Source of the DNA: Candidatus Hydrogenedentota bacterium
GTDB lineage: Bacteria; Hydrogenedentota; Hydrogenedentia; Hydrogenedentales; CAITNO01
NCBI GenBank assembly: GCA_007124105.1
Contig: SLFT01000107.1
Coordinates: 1 to 7,642 of the forward strand
Length of the DNA stretch: 7,642 nt
Direction: 5' to 3'
Positions 1 through 6,561 of the stretch are shown piece by piece. A model generated the notes under the pieces. The model searched no databases. It worked only from the letters and a program-made list of their open reading frames with translations, and was not told where the DNA came from. The position numbers and the translations under genes were made by a program. Every line of letters starts with the position of its first letter. Within the stretch, counting starts at the first letter, position 1.

Positions 1-2292
1 CATGCGCTTCGAGACGTAATGAAAACAGTTGTTGCCTCAGCGGAAGAATTGCCACGACATCGCGACGCGGAACGCCCGCCCATCGGCGGCCCCTGGGCGT
101 TGGACGCGCCCATTAACCGAGGGTCGTACCTCTTCGATTTCGGCGCGCTAACCGAAGACACCGTAGACGCCTGGATAGACCTGGCTGGGCAGTTGGGCTT
201 CACCCAAATAGACTTTCATACGGGAACGTCGCTGCGCTTTGGCGATTACACACCCAACCCGAAACTGTATCCAAGGGGACGCGACAGCCTGAAGGCGGTA
301 ATAGATAAATTGCGCGACGCGGGCATTGCCGCGGGACTGCACACCTACGCCTTCTTCATCGCCAAGGACTCGCCTTACGTAACGCCCGTGCCCGATCAGC
401 GTCTGGGCAAAGACGCCACATTCACGCTGGCCTCGGATATTGACGATGAGGACGCAATGATCCCTGTTCAGGAATCCACGGCCGACGTGTCCATGGTGAC
501 CGGCTTCTTCGCGCGAAACAGCGTCACACTGCAAATAGGCGACGAGTTAATCGTTTTCTCGGGCGTTGCCAAAGAACCGCCTTACGGGTTTTCAAACTGT
601 GAACGGGGCGCGCTGGGCACTGCCGCGGCGGCCCATGAAGCGGGCGCGCCGGTTCACCAGATGAAGGAATGCTTCGGGCTGTTCACACCGGACGCGGACT
701 CCACATTGTTGACCGAAATAGCGGCGAACACGGCGGAGGTGTACAACGAATGCGGCTTCGACATGATTTACCTGGACGCGCTCGATGGCGAGGGCATTCT
801 CGCCGGCAACGAATACGGCTGGCATTACGGGTCGAAGTTTGTCTTTGATATTGCCAGCCGGCTTGATCGGCCCGCGCTCTTCGAGATGAGCACCTTTCAT
901 CATCATTTGTGGTATGTGCGCGCGCGCATGGGCGCGTGGGACCACCCGGCGCGGTCGCACAAGCGTTTTATTGATCGCCACTGCGCCGCGAATGTGGCGG
1001 GCGCGGGCATGTTCCTGCCCATGAACCTTGGCTGGTGGGGCGCGAAGACATGGCAGGACGGAGCGGCGTCGCTTTGGTCCGAACCAACCTACCCGGACGA
1101 TATCGAATACCTGCTGGGCAAGGCGCTCGGCCATGACATGAGTTTGTCGCTGATGGGCGTGAACCCCGCCAACATCGGCAACATACCCCTTTACAAACGG
1201 CTGCTTCCCCTGTTCCGCCAGTACGAAGAACTTCGTCACAGCGGCGTTGTACCTGATTCCATCAAGGCGCGGCTGCGTGAACCTGGCGCCGAGTTTACCC
1301 TCGAGACGGACGGCGACGGCGCGCGGCGATTCCGGCCCGCGGCGTATTACAAGCACACGGTGAGCAGTCCCGAACCATGGAACACGGAATGGACGGTACA
1401 CAACCAGTTTGCGGAACAACCCGCGCGGCTGCGCATTGAAGCGCTCATGGCCGCCGCGCCCTATAACGACGAAGCGGCTGTCCTCCTCGAAGATTTCTCT
1501 GATATTGAAACCTTTGCGCTGCGCTCCGCCGCGCCAGGCGTGGAGGCCGCCCTGGACAGCGACGATGCGTTGGTGAAAGGCGACGCGCCAATGAGCGGCA
1601 TCTTTTCGGCATCGAACACGGGCAACACGCGCGACGGCGCATGGGCGCGGATAGGCCGCGCACCCGAGCCGCCGCTGAACATCGCCGAGACGCCCGCGCT
1701 GGGTCTATGGGTTCATGGCGACAACAGCGGCGCGTTGTTGAACCTGCAACTGTTAAGCGCACGGCACACCGCCGCAGGCGGCATTGGCGACCGTTACATT
1801 ACCCTCGATTTCTCCGGCTGGCGCTATTTCACACTGGTCGAATTTGAAGGGGGACGCATAGAGGACTATACATGGCCCTACGGCGACCATTACAGCATCT
1901 ACCGCGAACACGTGGACTTCGCTGCTGTCGAGTCTTTCTCGCTCTGGTTCAACAATCTGCCGCCAACCGAAAAAGTCACATGCGCCATCAGCCCCATCAA
2001 AGCGCTGCCGCTGGTGGAACAACCCGTGAGCAACCCCGTGGTGACCATCAATGGCGCGACCATCCGCTTTCCTATCGAAATACCGGTTGGCGCAAGCCTG
2101 GAGTTCCATCACATAGACGGCTGCCGCCTGTATGGCAAGAAGGGGGAACTACTGGCCGAGGTAACGCCCGAAGGCGAAGCGCCCGTACTGAACGAGGGCG
2201 ACAACACCATTGTTTTCCGCTGTGACCAGGGCGGAGATACCCCCGCGCGCGCACGTGTAACCCTTATCGCTGCCGGCGAGCCGCTGGACTGA
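1..2292 (+). CDS. Putative TIM-barrel glycoside-hydrolase-like protein, N-terminus outside window
   Basis: The frame is open from base 1 (HALRDV precedes the ATG at 19) and that ATG has no ribosome binding site, so the gene most likely starts upstream; at least 763 residues are seen. Counting from the Met at 19, residues ~30-115 read like the first strands of a (beta/alpha)8 barrel (NRGSYLFDFGALTEDTV, TQIDFHTGTSLRFGD, AAGLHTYAFF). Residues ~145-215 form an inserted beta-rich module (VTLQIGDELIVFSG, NCERGALGTAAAAH). The barrel then resumes with FDMIYLDALDGEG (D253, D256), ALFEMSTFHHH (E289) and the Trp-rich MNLGWWGAKTW. D253 and E289 are plausible catalytic acids, by analogy with retaining alpha-glycosidases. 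Residues ~480-670 look like a jelly-roll carbohydrate-binding domain, and ~670-757 like an Ig-like beta-sandwich. I cannot assign a CAZy family. The role in carbohydrate cleavage is inferred from fold-like pattern and the GH88-type enzyme at the other end of the window. The end overlaps the convergent gene by 184 bp. Confidence 0.8.
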   Translation, partial: HALRDVMKTVVASAEELPRHRDAERPPIGGPWALDAPINRGSYLFDFGALTEDTVDAWIDLAGQLGFTQIDFHTGTSLRFGDYTPNPKLYPRGRDSLKAVIDKLRDAGIAAGLHTYAFFIAKDSPYVTPVPDQRLGKDATFTLASDIDDEDAMIPVQESTADVSMVTGFFARNSVTLQIGDELIVFSGVAKEPPYGFSNCERGALGTAAAAHEAGAPVHQMKECFGLFTPDADSTLLTEIAANTAEVYNECGFDMIYLDALDGEGILAGNEYGWHYGSKFVFDIASRLDRPALFEMSTFHHHLWYVRARMGAWDHPARSHKRFIDRHCAANVAGAGMFLPMNLGWWGAKTWQDGAASLWSEPTYPDDIEYLLGKALGHDMSLSLMGVNPANIGNIPLYKRLLPLFRQYEELRHSGVVPDSIKARLREPGAEFTLETDGDGARRFRPAAYYKHTVSSPEPWNTEWTVHNQFAEQPARLRIEALMAAAPYNDEAAVLLEDFSDIETFALRSAAPGVEAALDSDDALVKGDAPMSGIFSASNTGNTRDGAWARIGRAPEPPLNIAETPALGLWVHGDNSGALLNLQLLSARHTAAGGIGDRYITLDFSGWRYFTLVEFEGGRIEDYTWPYGDHYSIYREHVDFAAVESFSLWFNNLPPTEKVTCAISPIKALPLVEQPVSNPVVTINGATIRFPIEIPVGASLEFHHIDGCRLYGKKGELLAEVTPEGEAPVLNEGDNTIVFRCDQGGDTPARARVTLIAAGEPLD

Positions 2293-3074
2293 ACCTGGCG
2301 CAGACGTTCGATCAACCCGGAAACATGATCGGTCTGGATGCCGTCCACGCGCCACGACAACAACGTATCCCATGTTTCCGGGCCGCCATCGTCCACAATC
2401 ACAATGGCGCCAGCCTCGTGACATCGCTCTACAAATGATTCGGTGATATGCCGCCACACCGACGCAACAATCCTCGGGGCGAAAGCGTCCAGGATGCGCG
2501 ACAGGTTCTGCTCGGCGCCGGGGTCGGGCATCAGATGGCATTCGGGACATAGTTCGCGCAGTTGCCGCAACAGCGGCGTTCCCGCGTACCACAGGATGTC
2601 GTGAACCATGTCAAAACGTTTCGCCGTCGCCAGGATTGTCTCGACGTTGCCCTGTTTCAGGTCGAGATAAATGCCAATGTTTCCCTTGCATAATTTCAGA
2701 ATTTCCTCGAATGTGGGGATACGCTCCTCGGCCCATTCCGGTCCCACCCGACGCCCTATGTCCAATGCTTTCAGCTCCGCCAGCGTAAATTCATGGACAG
2801 GCCCGGTCGCATCCTGGGTATAAGCGTCCACGGTGTGGTCATGAATACTGACAAGATGACCATCCTTTGTCTCGCGCAAGTCAATTTCAACAAAGTCGGC
2901 GCCCAGTTCGATGGCGCGGCGATACGCCGCCAGTGTATTTTCGGGAATGCCGTCATGTACGCCGCGATGGGCCACCACGTAAACGCCTCCGTGACGGGGT
3001 TGTCGCGTCAGCGCGGGCGGTTGCGCTTGTGTCTGGGCAAGAGCCAGCAACAGCGAAACGATAAGATATGTCAT
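2109..3074 (-). CDS. Glycerophosphodiester phosphodiesterase, probably exported, with antisense C-terminal tail
   Basis: Hydrolyses glycerophosphodiesters (phospholipid headgroup remnants) to glycerol-3-phosphate and an alcohol. GDPD-family hallmarks are clear: AHRGVHDGIPENTLAAY (catalytic H36, R37; E45, N46), FVEIDLRETKDGHLVSIHD (metal ligands E63 and D65, catalytic H78), IYLDLK (D138, K140, where many members have E-x-K) and the C-terminal GIQTDH strand. Residues 1-13 or 1-17 are hydrophobic and end in ALA or TQA-Q, a plausible signal peptide, though the n-region lacks a positive charge. The ATG overlaps the tcdA stop (ATGA) and has GGGAG 7 nt upstream, so the start is well supported. The domain is complete by about Q260. 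Residues 261-321, rich in Ser, Pro and Arg, are encoded antisense to the last 61 codons of the plus-strand gene and have no family resemblance. It is the last gene of the TatD-tcdA-GDPD operon. Substrate preference is not readable. Confidence 0.9.
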   Translation of the reverse strand: MTYLIVSLLLALAQTQAQPPALTRQPRHGGVYVVAHRGVHDGIPENTLAAYRRAIELGADFVEIDLRETKDGHLVSIHDHTVDAYTQDATGPVHEFTLAELKALDIGRRVGPEWAEERIPTFEEILKLCKGNIGIYLDLKQGNVETILATAKRFDMVHDILWYAGTPLLRQLRELCPECHLMPDPGAEQNLSRILDAFAPRIVASVWRHITESFVERCHEAGAIVIVDDGGPETWDTLLSWRVDGIQTDHVSGLIERLRQVQSSGSPAAIRVTRARAGVSPPWSQRKTMVLSPSFSTGASPSGVTSASSSPFLPYRRQPSM

Positions 3075-3799
3075 TTGTTTTCTCCCACACCAGTGATTGC
3101 GTTGATGATGTAACCAGCCGCCGTAAGACCGAACAAACCGGGCAGGTGCGCAATGCTGCCTACCGGCGCCTTGCCCGGCGTTGCGACAACAGAATGTCGG
3201 ACTGGCGCGGGCAACGGCGGTTCATCGGAAAACACGCAGGGAATGCCCGATATGATACCGTCCTGGCGCAGTCGGCGACGCACCTCCTTCGCAAGCGGAC
3301 ATCCCCGGGTTTGCGCAATGTCCGCCAGATGGACGCGCGCGGGGTCGCAGCGACGGGCGGCGCCCATGCTCGATATACAGGAGATGCCGTGGGCGCGCAA
3401 ATAGCGCAGCAGCGCCACTTTGGCGTCAAGCGTATCAATGGCGTCTATCACGTGCCAGCCTTTTTCAAGACCCAGTGTATCCAGATTGGAGGCGTCAAGA
3501 AATTCGACGCGCGCGTCAACAACCGCGTCCGGATTGATCTGCGCCGTTCGTTCTCGGGCCACCTCCACTTTCGGGCGTCCCACGGTATCGTGCAGTGCAT
3601 AGAGTTGGCGATTGATGTTTGTCGTGTCTACCTTGTCGGCGTCCACCAGCAGCAGTCGTCCGACCCCCGCCCGCGCCACAGCCTCGGCGGCATAAGAGCC
3701 GACGCCGCCCAGGCCGATAACGGCAACAGCCGCACAGCGTAGTTTTTCCGCGGCGGCATCGCCCAACAGCAGACGTGTTCGATGGAAAGGGTCGTTCAC
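3071..3799 (-). CDS. tcdA: tRNA threonylcarbamoyladenosine dehydratase (TcdA/CsdL/YgdL)
   Basis: E1-like/ThiF-fold enzyme that uses ATP to cyclise t6A at position 37 of ANN-decoding tRNAs to ct6A; cytoplasmic. Visible features are the N-terminal FHRTRLLLGDAAAEKL helix, the nucleotide-binding loop GLGGVGS (29-35) followed by AAEAVARAGVG, the DADKVDTTNINRQ motif (D53, D55, N61, N63, R64, Q65), K77, the DAIDT strand (119-123), SSMGAARRCDP (143-152), CPLAKEVRRRLR (167-178) and the closing GSIAHLPGLFGLTAAG. The DAID strand and the absence of a ThiS/MoaD partner gene favour TcdA over ThiF, MoeB or HesA. At 242 residues it is a little shorter than the E. coli protein (about 268), mainly at the C-terminus. 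The start is GTG, overlapping the upstream TatD stop (GTGA), with GGAG 7 nt upstream; its own stop overlaps the next start (ATGA). No CsdA/CsdE sulphur-acceptor genes are in this window. Confidence 0.93.
   Translation of the reverse strand: MNDPFHRTRLLLGDAAAEKLRCAAVAVIGLGGVGSYAAEAVARAGVGRLLLVDADKVDTTNINRQLYALHDTVGRPKVEVARERTAQINPDAVVDARVEFLDASNLDTLGLEKGWHVIDAIDTLDAKVALLRYLRAHGISCISSMGAARRCDPARVHLADIAQTRGCPLAKEVRRRLRQDGIISGIPCVFSDEPPLPAPVRHSVVATPGKAPVGSIAHLPGLFGLTAAGYIINAITGVGENK
3082..3086 (-). promoter_or_regulatory. Ribosome binding site for the phosphodiesterase gene
   Basis: Minus-strand GGGAG lies 7 nt before the ATG (3074-3072), within the last codons of tcdA. It supports the short N-terminal hydrophobic segment as genuinely translated. 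Confidence 0.7.
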
Positions 3800-4563
3800 A
3801 AGGTCACTCCAAAAATACGTTGCGCGTTGCGCGTGGTTGCGTCGGCCACGGCTTCGGGCGTTTCGCCAAGCAGTTCGGCGGCGGCGCGCAGGTTATACAA
3901 GATGTTGGCGGGCGTGTTCGGCGCGCCCCGGGCCTCCACCGGCGGAATATCCGGCGCGTCCGTCTCGAGCAGCAGATGGTCAGGATAGATATGTTTTAAC
4001 AACCGGTTTCGCTTCGCGCTGTTGCGCCAGGTCAACACGCCGCCCAGGCTGAACGCGAGCCCGTGCGCCATAAATTGATCGGCCAGTTCAGGGCTGCCGG
4101 AAAAATTATGGAGGATGCCGCCCGGCGGCGGCCCGTATTCCTTAAAGATGCGCAGCATCTCATTGAACGCGCCGCGACAATGCATGATCACCGGCAGACC
4201 TGTCTGTTGCGCAGTTTGCAGCTGCGCTGTAAACACGGCCATTTGTCGTTCCAGGGGATAAGGCATCTTCTTGATGTCAAGACCGATTTCGCCGATGGCA
4301 ACCGCGCCCCGGGCCGCGGCGGCAAGTCGCGGCAGTTCCGGCAGGACGTCATCCGAACAGTACCAGGGATGTATCCCCTGCGCGAAGACCACTTCGGGGT
4401 GTTGTCGCGCAAGCGCTGCAACAACGGGCCATTGTCTTGGGTGTATGGACGCTGTGATCAGTTTGCGCACCCCGGCGCAACGCGCCGCCTCAAGAATCTC
4501 ATCCAGCCGGTCGCGAAAGATATCGCTGTCCAGGTGGCAGTGTGCATCAACAAGAGAAATCAT
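3796..4563 (-). CDS. TatD-family metal-dependent hydrolase (YjjV-like putative DNase)
   Basis: Amidohydrolase-fold, two-metal hydrolase. Characterised TatD proteins are cytoplasmic Mg-dependent 3'-5' exonucleases, and tRNA-fragment and D-aminoacyl-tRNA activities are reported for relatives. All metal-site motifs are present: DAHCHLD (H8, H10), GIHPWY (H65), IGEIGLD (E92), VIMHCRGA (H128), LHNFSGS (H152) and ETDAPDIPP (D202). The ending RGAPNTPANI is typical of the YjjV-type subgroup. The length, 255 residues, is normal for the family, so it looks intact. The ATG is placed by the family N-terminus; GAGG lies only 1 nt before it, so initiation may be weak or use other contacts. It is the first gene of a three-gene run and its stop overlaps the GTG of tcdA. 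Upstream lies a 324-bp gap with repeats that probably holds the operon promoter. Confidence 0.93.
   Translation of the reverse strand: MISLVDAHCHLDSDIFRDRLDEILEAARCAGVRKLITASIHPRQWPVVAALARQHPEVVFAQGIHPWYCSDDVLPELPRLAAAARGAVAIGEIGLDIKKMPYPLERQMAVFTAQLQTAQQTGLPVIMHCRGAFNEMLRIFKEYGPPPGGILHNFSGSPELADQFMAHGLAFSLGGVLTWRNSAKRNRLLKHIYPDHLLLETDAPDIPPVEARGAPNTPANILYNLRAAAELLGETPEAVADATTRNAQRIFGVTL
3807..3810 (-). promoter_or_regulatory. Ribosome binding site fixing the GTG start of tcdA
   Basis: Minus-strand GGAG sits 7 nt before the GTG (3799-3797), inside the last codons of the TatD-family gene (the GGA-GTG-ACC-TTG-TGA ending). With the GTGA overlap it supports GTG as the real start and translational coupling. 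Confidence 0.7.
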
Positions 4564-4652
4564 GCCTCATGGTATCCGAAGAGACGGTGACCGCGCCACT
4601 TCCTTGTCCGTTCAGGCTTCCTGACATCGTCGGAAATGGCGATGGCGCCTTT

Positions 4653-4677
4653 TTGTTTGCTGTACCGTAACAAACAA
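4653..4677. repeat. Small inverted repeat upstream of TatD gene
   Basis: TTGTTTG (4653-4659) and CAAACAA (4671-4677) form perfect 7-bp arms around an 11-nt centre, about 90-115 bp upstream of the TatD-family start. The size fits an operator-like half-site pair or a weak hairpin. AT-rich arms of this length can also occur by chance. Confidence 0.35.
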
Positions 4678-4702
4678 TGTAGATGCGCCATCCCTCCATT
4701 CC

Positions 4703-4732
4703 GTCAATATGGTCAATAGGGTCAATACGGTC
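4703..4732. repeat. 9-bp tandem repeat GTCAATANG, 3.3 copies
   Basis: Three contiguous units starting at 4703, 4712 and 4721 read GTCAATATG, GTCAATAGG and GTCAATACG, followed by a partial GTC. Only the eighth base varies. On the minus strand, the strand of the flanking genes, each unit presents ATTGAC, which resembles a -35 element, about 140-170 bp upstream of the TatD-family start. Confidence 0.85.
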
Positions 4733-4887
4733 CTTGTAAGACGGCATCACCTGTTTGGTCAAGCAGTGCCGCTCCCAATTCCGAAAAATCGCCGCAAACC
4801 CCAGCCGGGATCAAGAAGACAAACCGGACACGTCCCCGAACAGGCATTTGGGAACCAGTGGGTGGACAAGGAAAGCGGCGCCCACAT

Positions 4888-6183
4888 TTATGGTTCCTGA
4901 TGGAATCGTGCGTACCAGACCGTCATGGCGACATAGAAAAGAATACACAGTATCGGGATGATGAGTACGCCCCAGGTTGGTTCGCGCACATTCCACGGAC
5001 CGACGCTGTAATCCACTTCGAGCGCGCCCGATTTCCCTTTCGAAAAGAATGTGCCGAAAGACGAACCGAGCAGGCCGTGGATGAAACCCAGCGCCACAAG
5101 GTTGCGGTTGGCGTCTTTCATAAACACATAGGTCAGCGCAATCCCGAGCAGGAAGGTAACCGCCACCAGTCCATAGGAATCAATATGGATCAATCCGAAG
5201 CAGGAGCCGCTGAGCGTGGCCACCAGCAGCCGTTTCCGATCGCGCGCATAGAACCAGGCGTACGCGGCGAACAGGGGCAGCATGAATCCGGCAAAGGCAA
5301 AAAGCGACCAGCCGGGGATTTCGTCGCCATGGCCGCGCCGCAGCAGCGCGAACAACAATGTAGCCGCCGCGAACGCGCCGACAAGGCCGAATATGGCGGT
5401 GAAGGTCATACGCTTCTCGAGCGCAATAACATTGCCCGGGGCCGTTGACGGGCCGAAACCCTTGCGTATGCGCGTGCCCAGATACGACGAAAAGAGCAGT
5501 TGCTGAACAAAGCCCCAGAATATGTAGCCGAAGACGCCTATAAGAAACGCGCTGATGGTGAAATCATCAAAGACGGAACGCCCCCGTTGCGCAATGGCGC
5601 CCAACAGGATTAACGCGAACAACGGCAATGCAATGATCATGGCGGTGCGAAAGGCGGACAGGAAATTATCGTAGCGTATCCCGCAGGTAACAATGATTAG
5701 CGACAAAACACTGCCGAACGTAACCATGCCCAGCGCGCCTGGGAACCCCTGGTTCCAGTCGCGAATACCCGTGCGATGCAGGTTGAAAAAGCGCACCACC
5801 CTTTCCCAGTGATACACATTCATGATGTTCAGCCCCACAAAAAGCGCCGCAATGATCAACAGCAGCGCGGCCCGCTTCCCCGGCGACGCTTCCTTCAGCA
5901 TACGCCACAGGCCCAGGGGACTGCCAAGTCCCCAGCTGGCGGCGGTGTCTCGGTGCAGAAAAGGCGCCACAAACAACATGTACAGCGACCCGACCACCAT
6001 GAGAATTTCAGAAAGCCGTTGTGCGCCCGCGACGCCGCCCATCACGCCGAAGGGATAGGCGATTACCCAGAGTATCGCCAGAATAAACACCATTATCCCC
6101 ATGGCCTCAATAAAATTAGCGTTCCGCGAATAGCGCTCTCGTTCCAATTCGCCCGCTGTTGTCTGCGTATATCTCTGTTGCAT
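4888..6183 (-). CDS. CPBP-family-like polytopic membrane protein (CAAX protease-related) with Gln-Gln in place of the catalytic Glu-Glu
   Basis: A 431-residue inner-membrane protein with about ten hydrophobic spans (roughly 27-48, 55-78, 104-122, 150-168, 180-198, 208-232, 260-282, 292-311, 322-350, 404-424). Three regions line up with the CPBP/Rce1-like intramembrane protease signature. WGFVQQLLFSSYLGTRI (223-239) falls where EExxxR is expected, but reads Q227-Q228 with Ser at the Arg position. FGLIH (329-333) matches FxxxH. FIHGLLGS (367-374) matches the third, His-containing motif with H369. The glutamates are normally catalytic, so protease activity is doubtful; a scaffold or altered chemistry is possible. 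Family assignment is by motif and topology only. The ATG has AAAGGA 8 nt upstream. The gene stands alone, flanked by 324-bp and 378-bp gaps, with no linked bacteriocin or precursor peptide. Confidence 0.85.
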   Translation of the reverse strand: MQQRYTQTTAGELERERYSRNANFIEAMGIMVFILAILWVIAYPFGVMGGVAGAQRLSEILMVVGSLYMLFVAPFLHRDTAASWGLGSPLGLWRMLKEASPGKRAALLLIIAALFVGLNIMNVYHWERVVRFFNLHRTGIRDWNQGFPGALGMVTFGSVLSLIIVTCGIRYDNFLSAFRTAMIIALPLFALILLGAIAQRGRSVFDDFTISAFLIGVFGYIFWGFVQQLLFSSYLGTRIRKGFGPSTAPGNVIALEKRMTFTAIFGLVGAFAAATLLFALLRRGHGDEIPGWSLFAFAGFMLPLFAAYAWFYARDRKRLLVATLSGSCFGLIHIDSYGLVAVTFLLGIALTYVFMKDANRNLVALGFIHGLLGSSFGTFFSKGKSGALEVDYSVGPWNVREPTWGVLIIPILCILFYVAMTVWYARFHQEP

Positions 6184-6191
6184 AAATCTGA

Positions 6192-6195
6192 TCCT
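6192..6195 (-). promoter_or_regulatory. Ribosome binding site of the CPBP-like gene
   Basis: Minus-strand AGGA within AAAGGAT lies 8 nt before the ATG at 6183-6181. It supports that start and the hydrophilic 25-residue N-terminal segment ahead of the first membrane span. Confidence 0.65.
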
Positions 6196-6254
6196 TTGGC
6201 GCCGTTTAGTGCCTTGTCAGTCGTTTTCTATCATTAACACAAAGACGTTATCGC

Positions 6255-6327
6255 ATGTTGTTCACGCTTTAGCGCGCTAAATCATTCGCGCGTGGTGTTG
6301 CCCCGCGCGCTAAAGCGTGAACAACAT
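6255..6327. repeat. Perfect 23-bp inverted repeat with 27-nt loop
   Basis: The left arm 6255-6277 (ATGTTGTTCACGCTTTAG then CGCGC) is exactly complementary to the right arm 6305-6327 (GCGCGCTAAAG then CGTGAACAACAT). The left arm also overlaps a 14-bp palindrome TTTAGCGCGCTAAA (6268-6281), so GCGCGCTAAA occurs twice in direct orientation (6272-6281 and 6305-6314). There is no T-run on either side, so an intrinsic terminator is unlikely. The form suits a REP/MITE-like dispersed palindromic element or a processing/stability hairpin in the GH88-type mRNA. Confidence 0.9.
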
Positions 6328-6446
6328 ACACGGAAAATCTTTCTTGGGGGCACGGGTAAAGACCGCGTTGGATTTCTGCCGTCGCAATGTACACGGACAA
6401 CACAACGTTTGCTGTTTTGCATCCCCGCGCCCACGATTACTTAACG

Positions 6447-6491
6447 TCCGGTTCCCCGCACTTTCGATAAAGACGTACGCGGGGAACCGGA
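6447..6491. repeat. Perfect 13-bp inverted repeat with 19-nt loop
   Basis: TCCGGTTCCCCGC (6447-6459) pairs perfectly with GCGGGGAACCGGA (6479-6491). The loop contains CTTTCGATAAAG (6461-6472), which can itself form a 4-bp stem. It lies 71 bp beyond the stop of the GH88-type gene, so it would be a strong GC-rich 3' hairpin in that transcript. No U-tract follows on the minus strand, so termination would have to be factor-dependent. Confidence 0.85.
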
Positions 6492-6561
6492 ACCAAGACG
6501 TGGTGCGCCTGTTTGACCAGCCGTGCATCCTTCAGGTTTTACCCGATAATGCCCGTTGCCC

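Larger units (their letters stand above)
4564..4887. other. Intergenic gap upstream of the TatD-tcdA-GDPD operon
   Basis: No convincing gene. A 71-codon minus-strand frame (4762-4547) crosses the TatD start in another frame and translates the 9-bp repeat as RID-PID-HID; it has no recognisable domain. The gap should contain the operon promoter, but I see no strong sigma-70 pair. Minus-strand TTGACG (from the repeat) is followed by only weakly -10-like sequence. No T-tract terminator follows the CPBP-like gene that ends at 4888. Confidence 0.6.
6184..6561. other. 378-bp gap with two strong inverted repeats, no convincing gene
   Basis: It lies between the GH88-type gene end (6562) and the CPBP-like start (6183). 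Frames of 82 codons (6317-6565, plus) and 72 codons (6528-6310, minus) overlap each other and the palindromes; neither has a recognisable domain or a good ribosome site. The gap must carry the promoter of the CPBP-like gene and the 3' end signals of the GH88-type gene, but neither is clear. An octamer TACACGGA occurs twice (6327-6334, 6390-6397). Confidence 0.6.

Noticed and set aside
592..1419. 275-codon open frame on the minus strand inside the first gene
   Set aside because: Antisense shadow of a well-supported coding region; Arg/Val/Ala-rich with no domain-like motifs.
3068..3742. 224-codon plus-strand frame over tcdA
   Set aside because: Antisense of tcdA, which has full family motifs; the plus-strand product is low-complexity and has no ribosome site.
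4547..4762. 71-codon minus-strand small ORF upstream of the TatD-family gene
   Set aside because: Out of frame with TatD, overlaps its start and translates the tandem repeat; no domain and no good ribosome site. A leader peptide cannot be excluded but is unsupported.
4821..4840. CCGGACACGTCCCCG motif resembling debris near REP-type transposases
   Set aside because: Only a 4-bp dyad (GGAC/GTCC), with no transposase or paired copy nearby; too short to call.
4858..4885. GTGGG...CCCAC stem just past the CPBP-like stop as a terminator
   Set aside because: 5-bp stem with an 18-nt loop and no T-tract; not distinguishable from chance.
4858..5448. 196-codon plus-strand frame over the 3' end of the CPBP-like gene
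   Set aside because: Antisense of a coding sequence with clear membrane spans; the product is charged and without recognisable domains.
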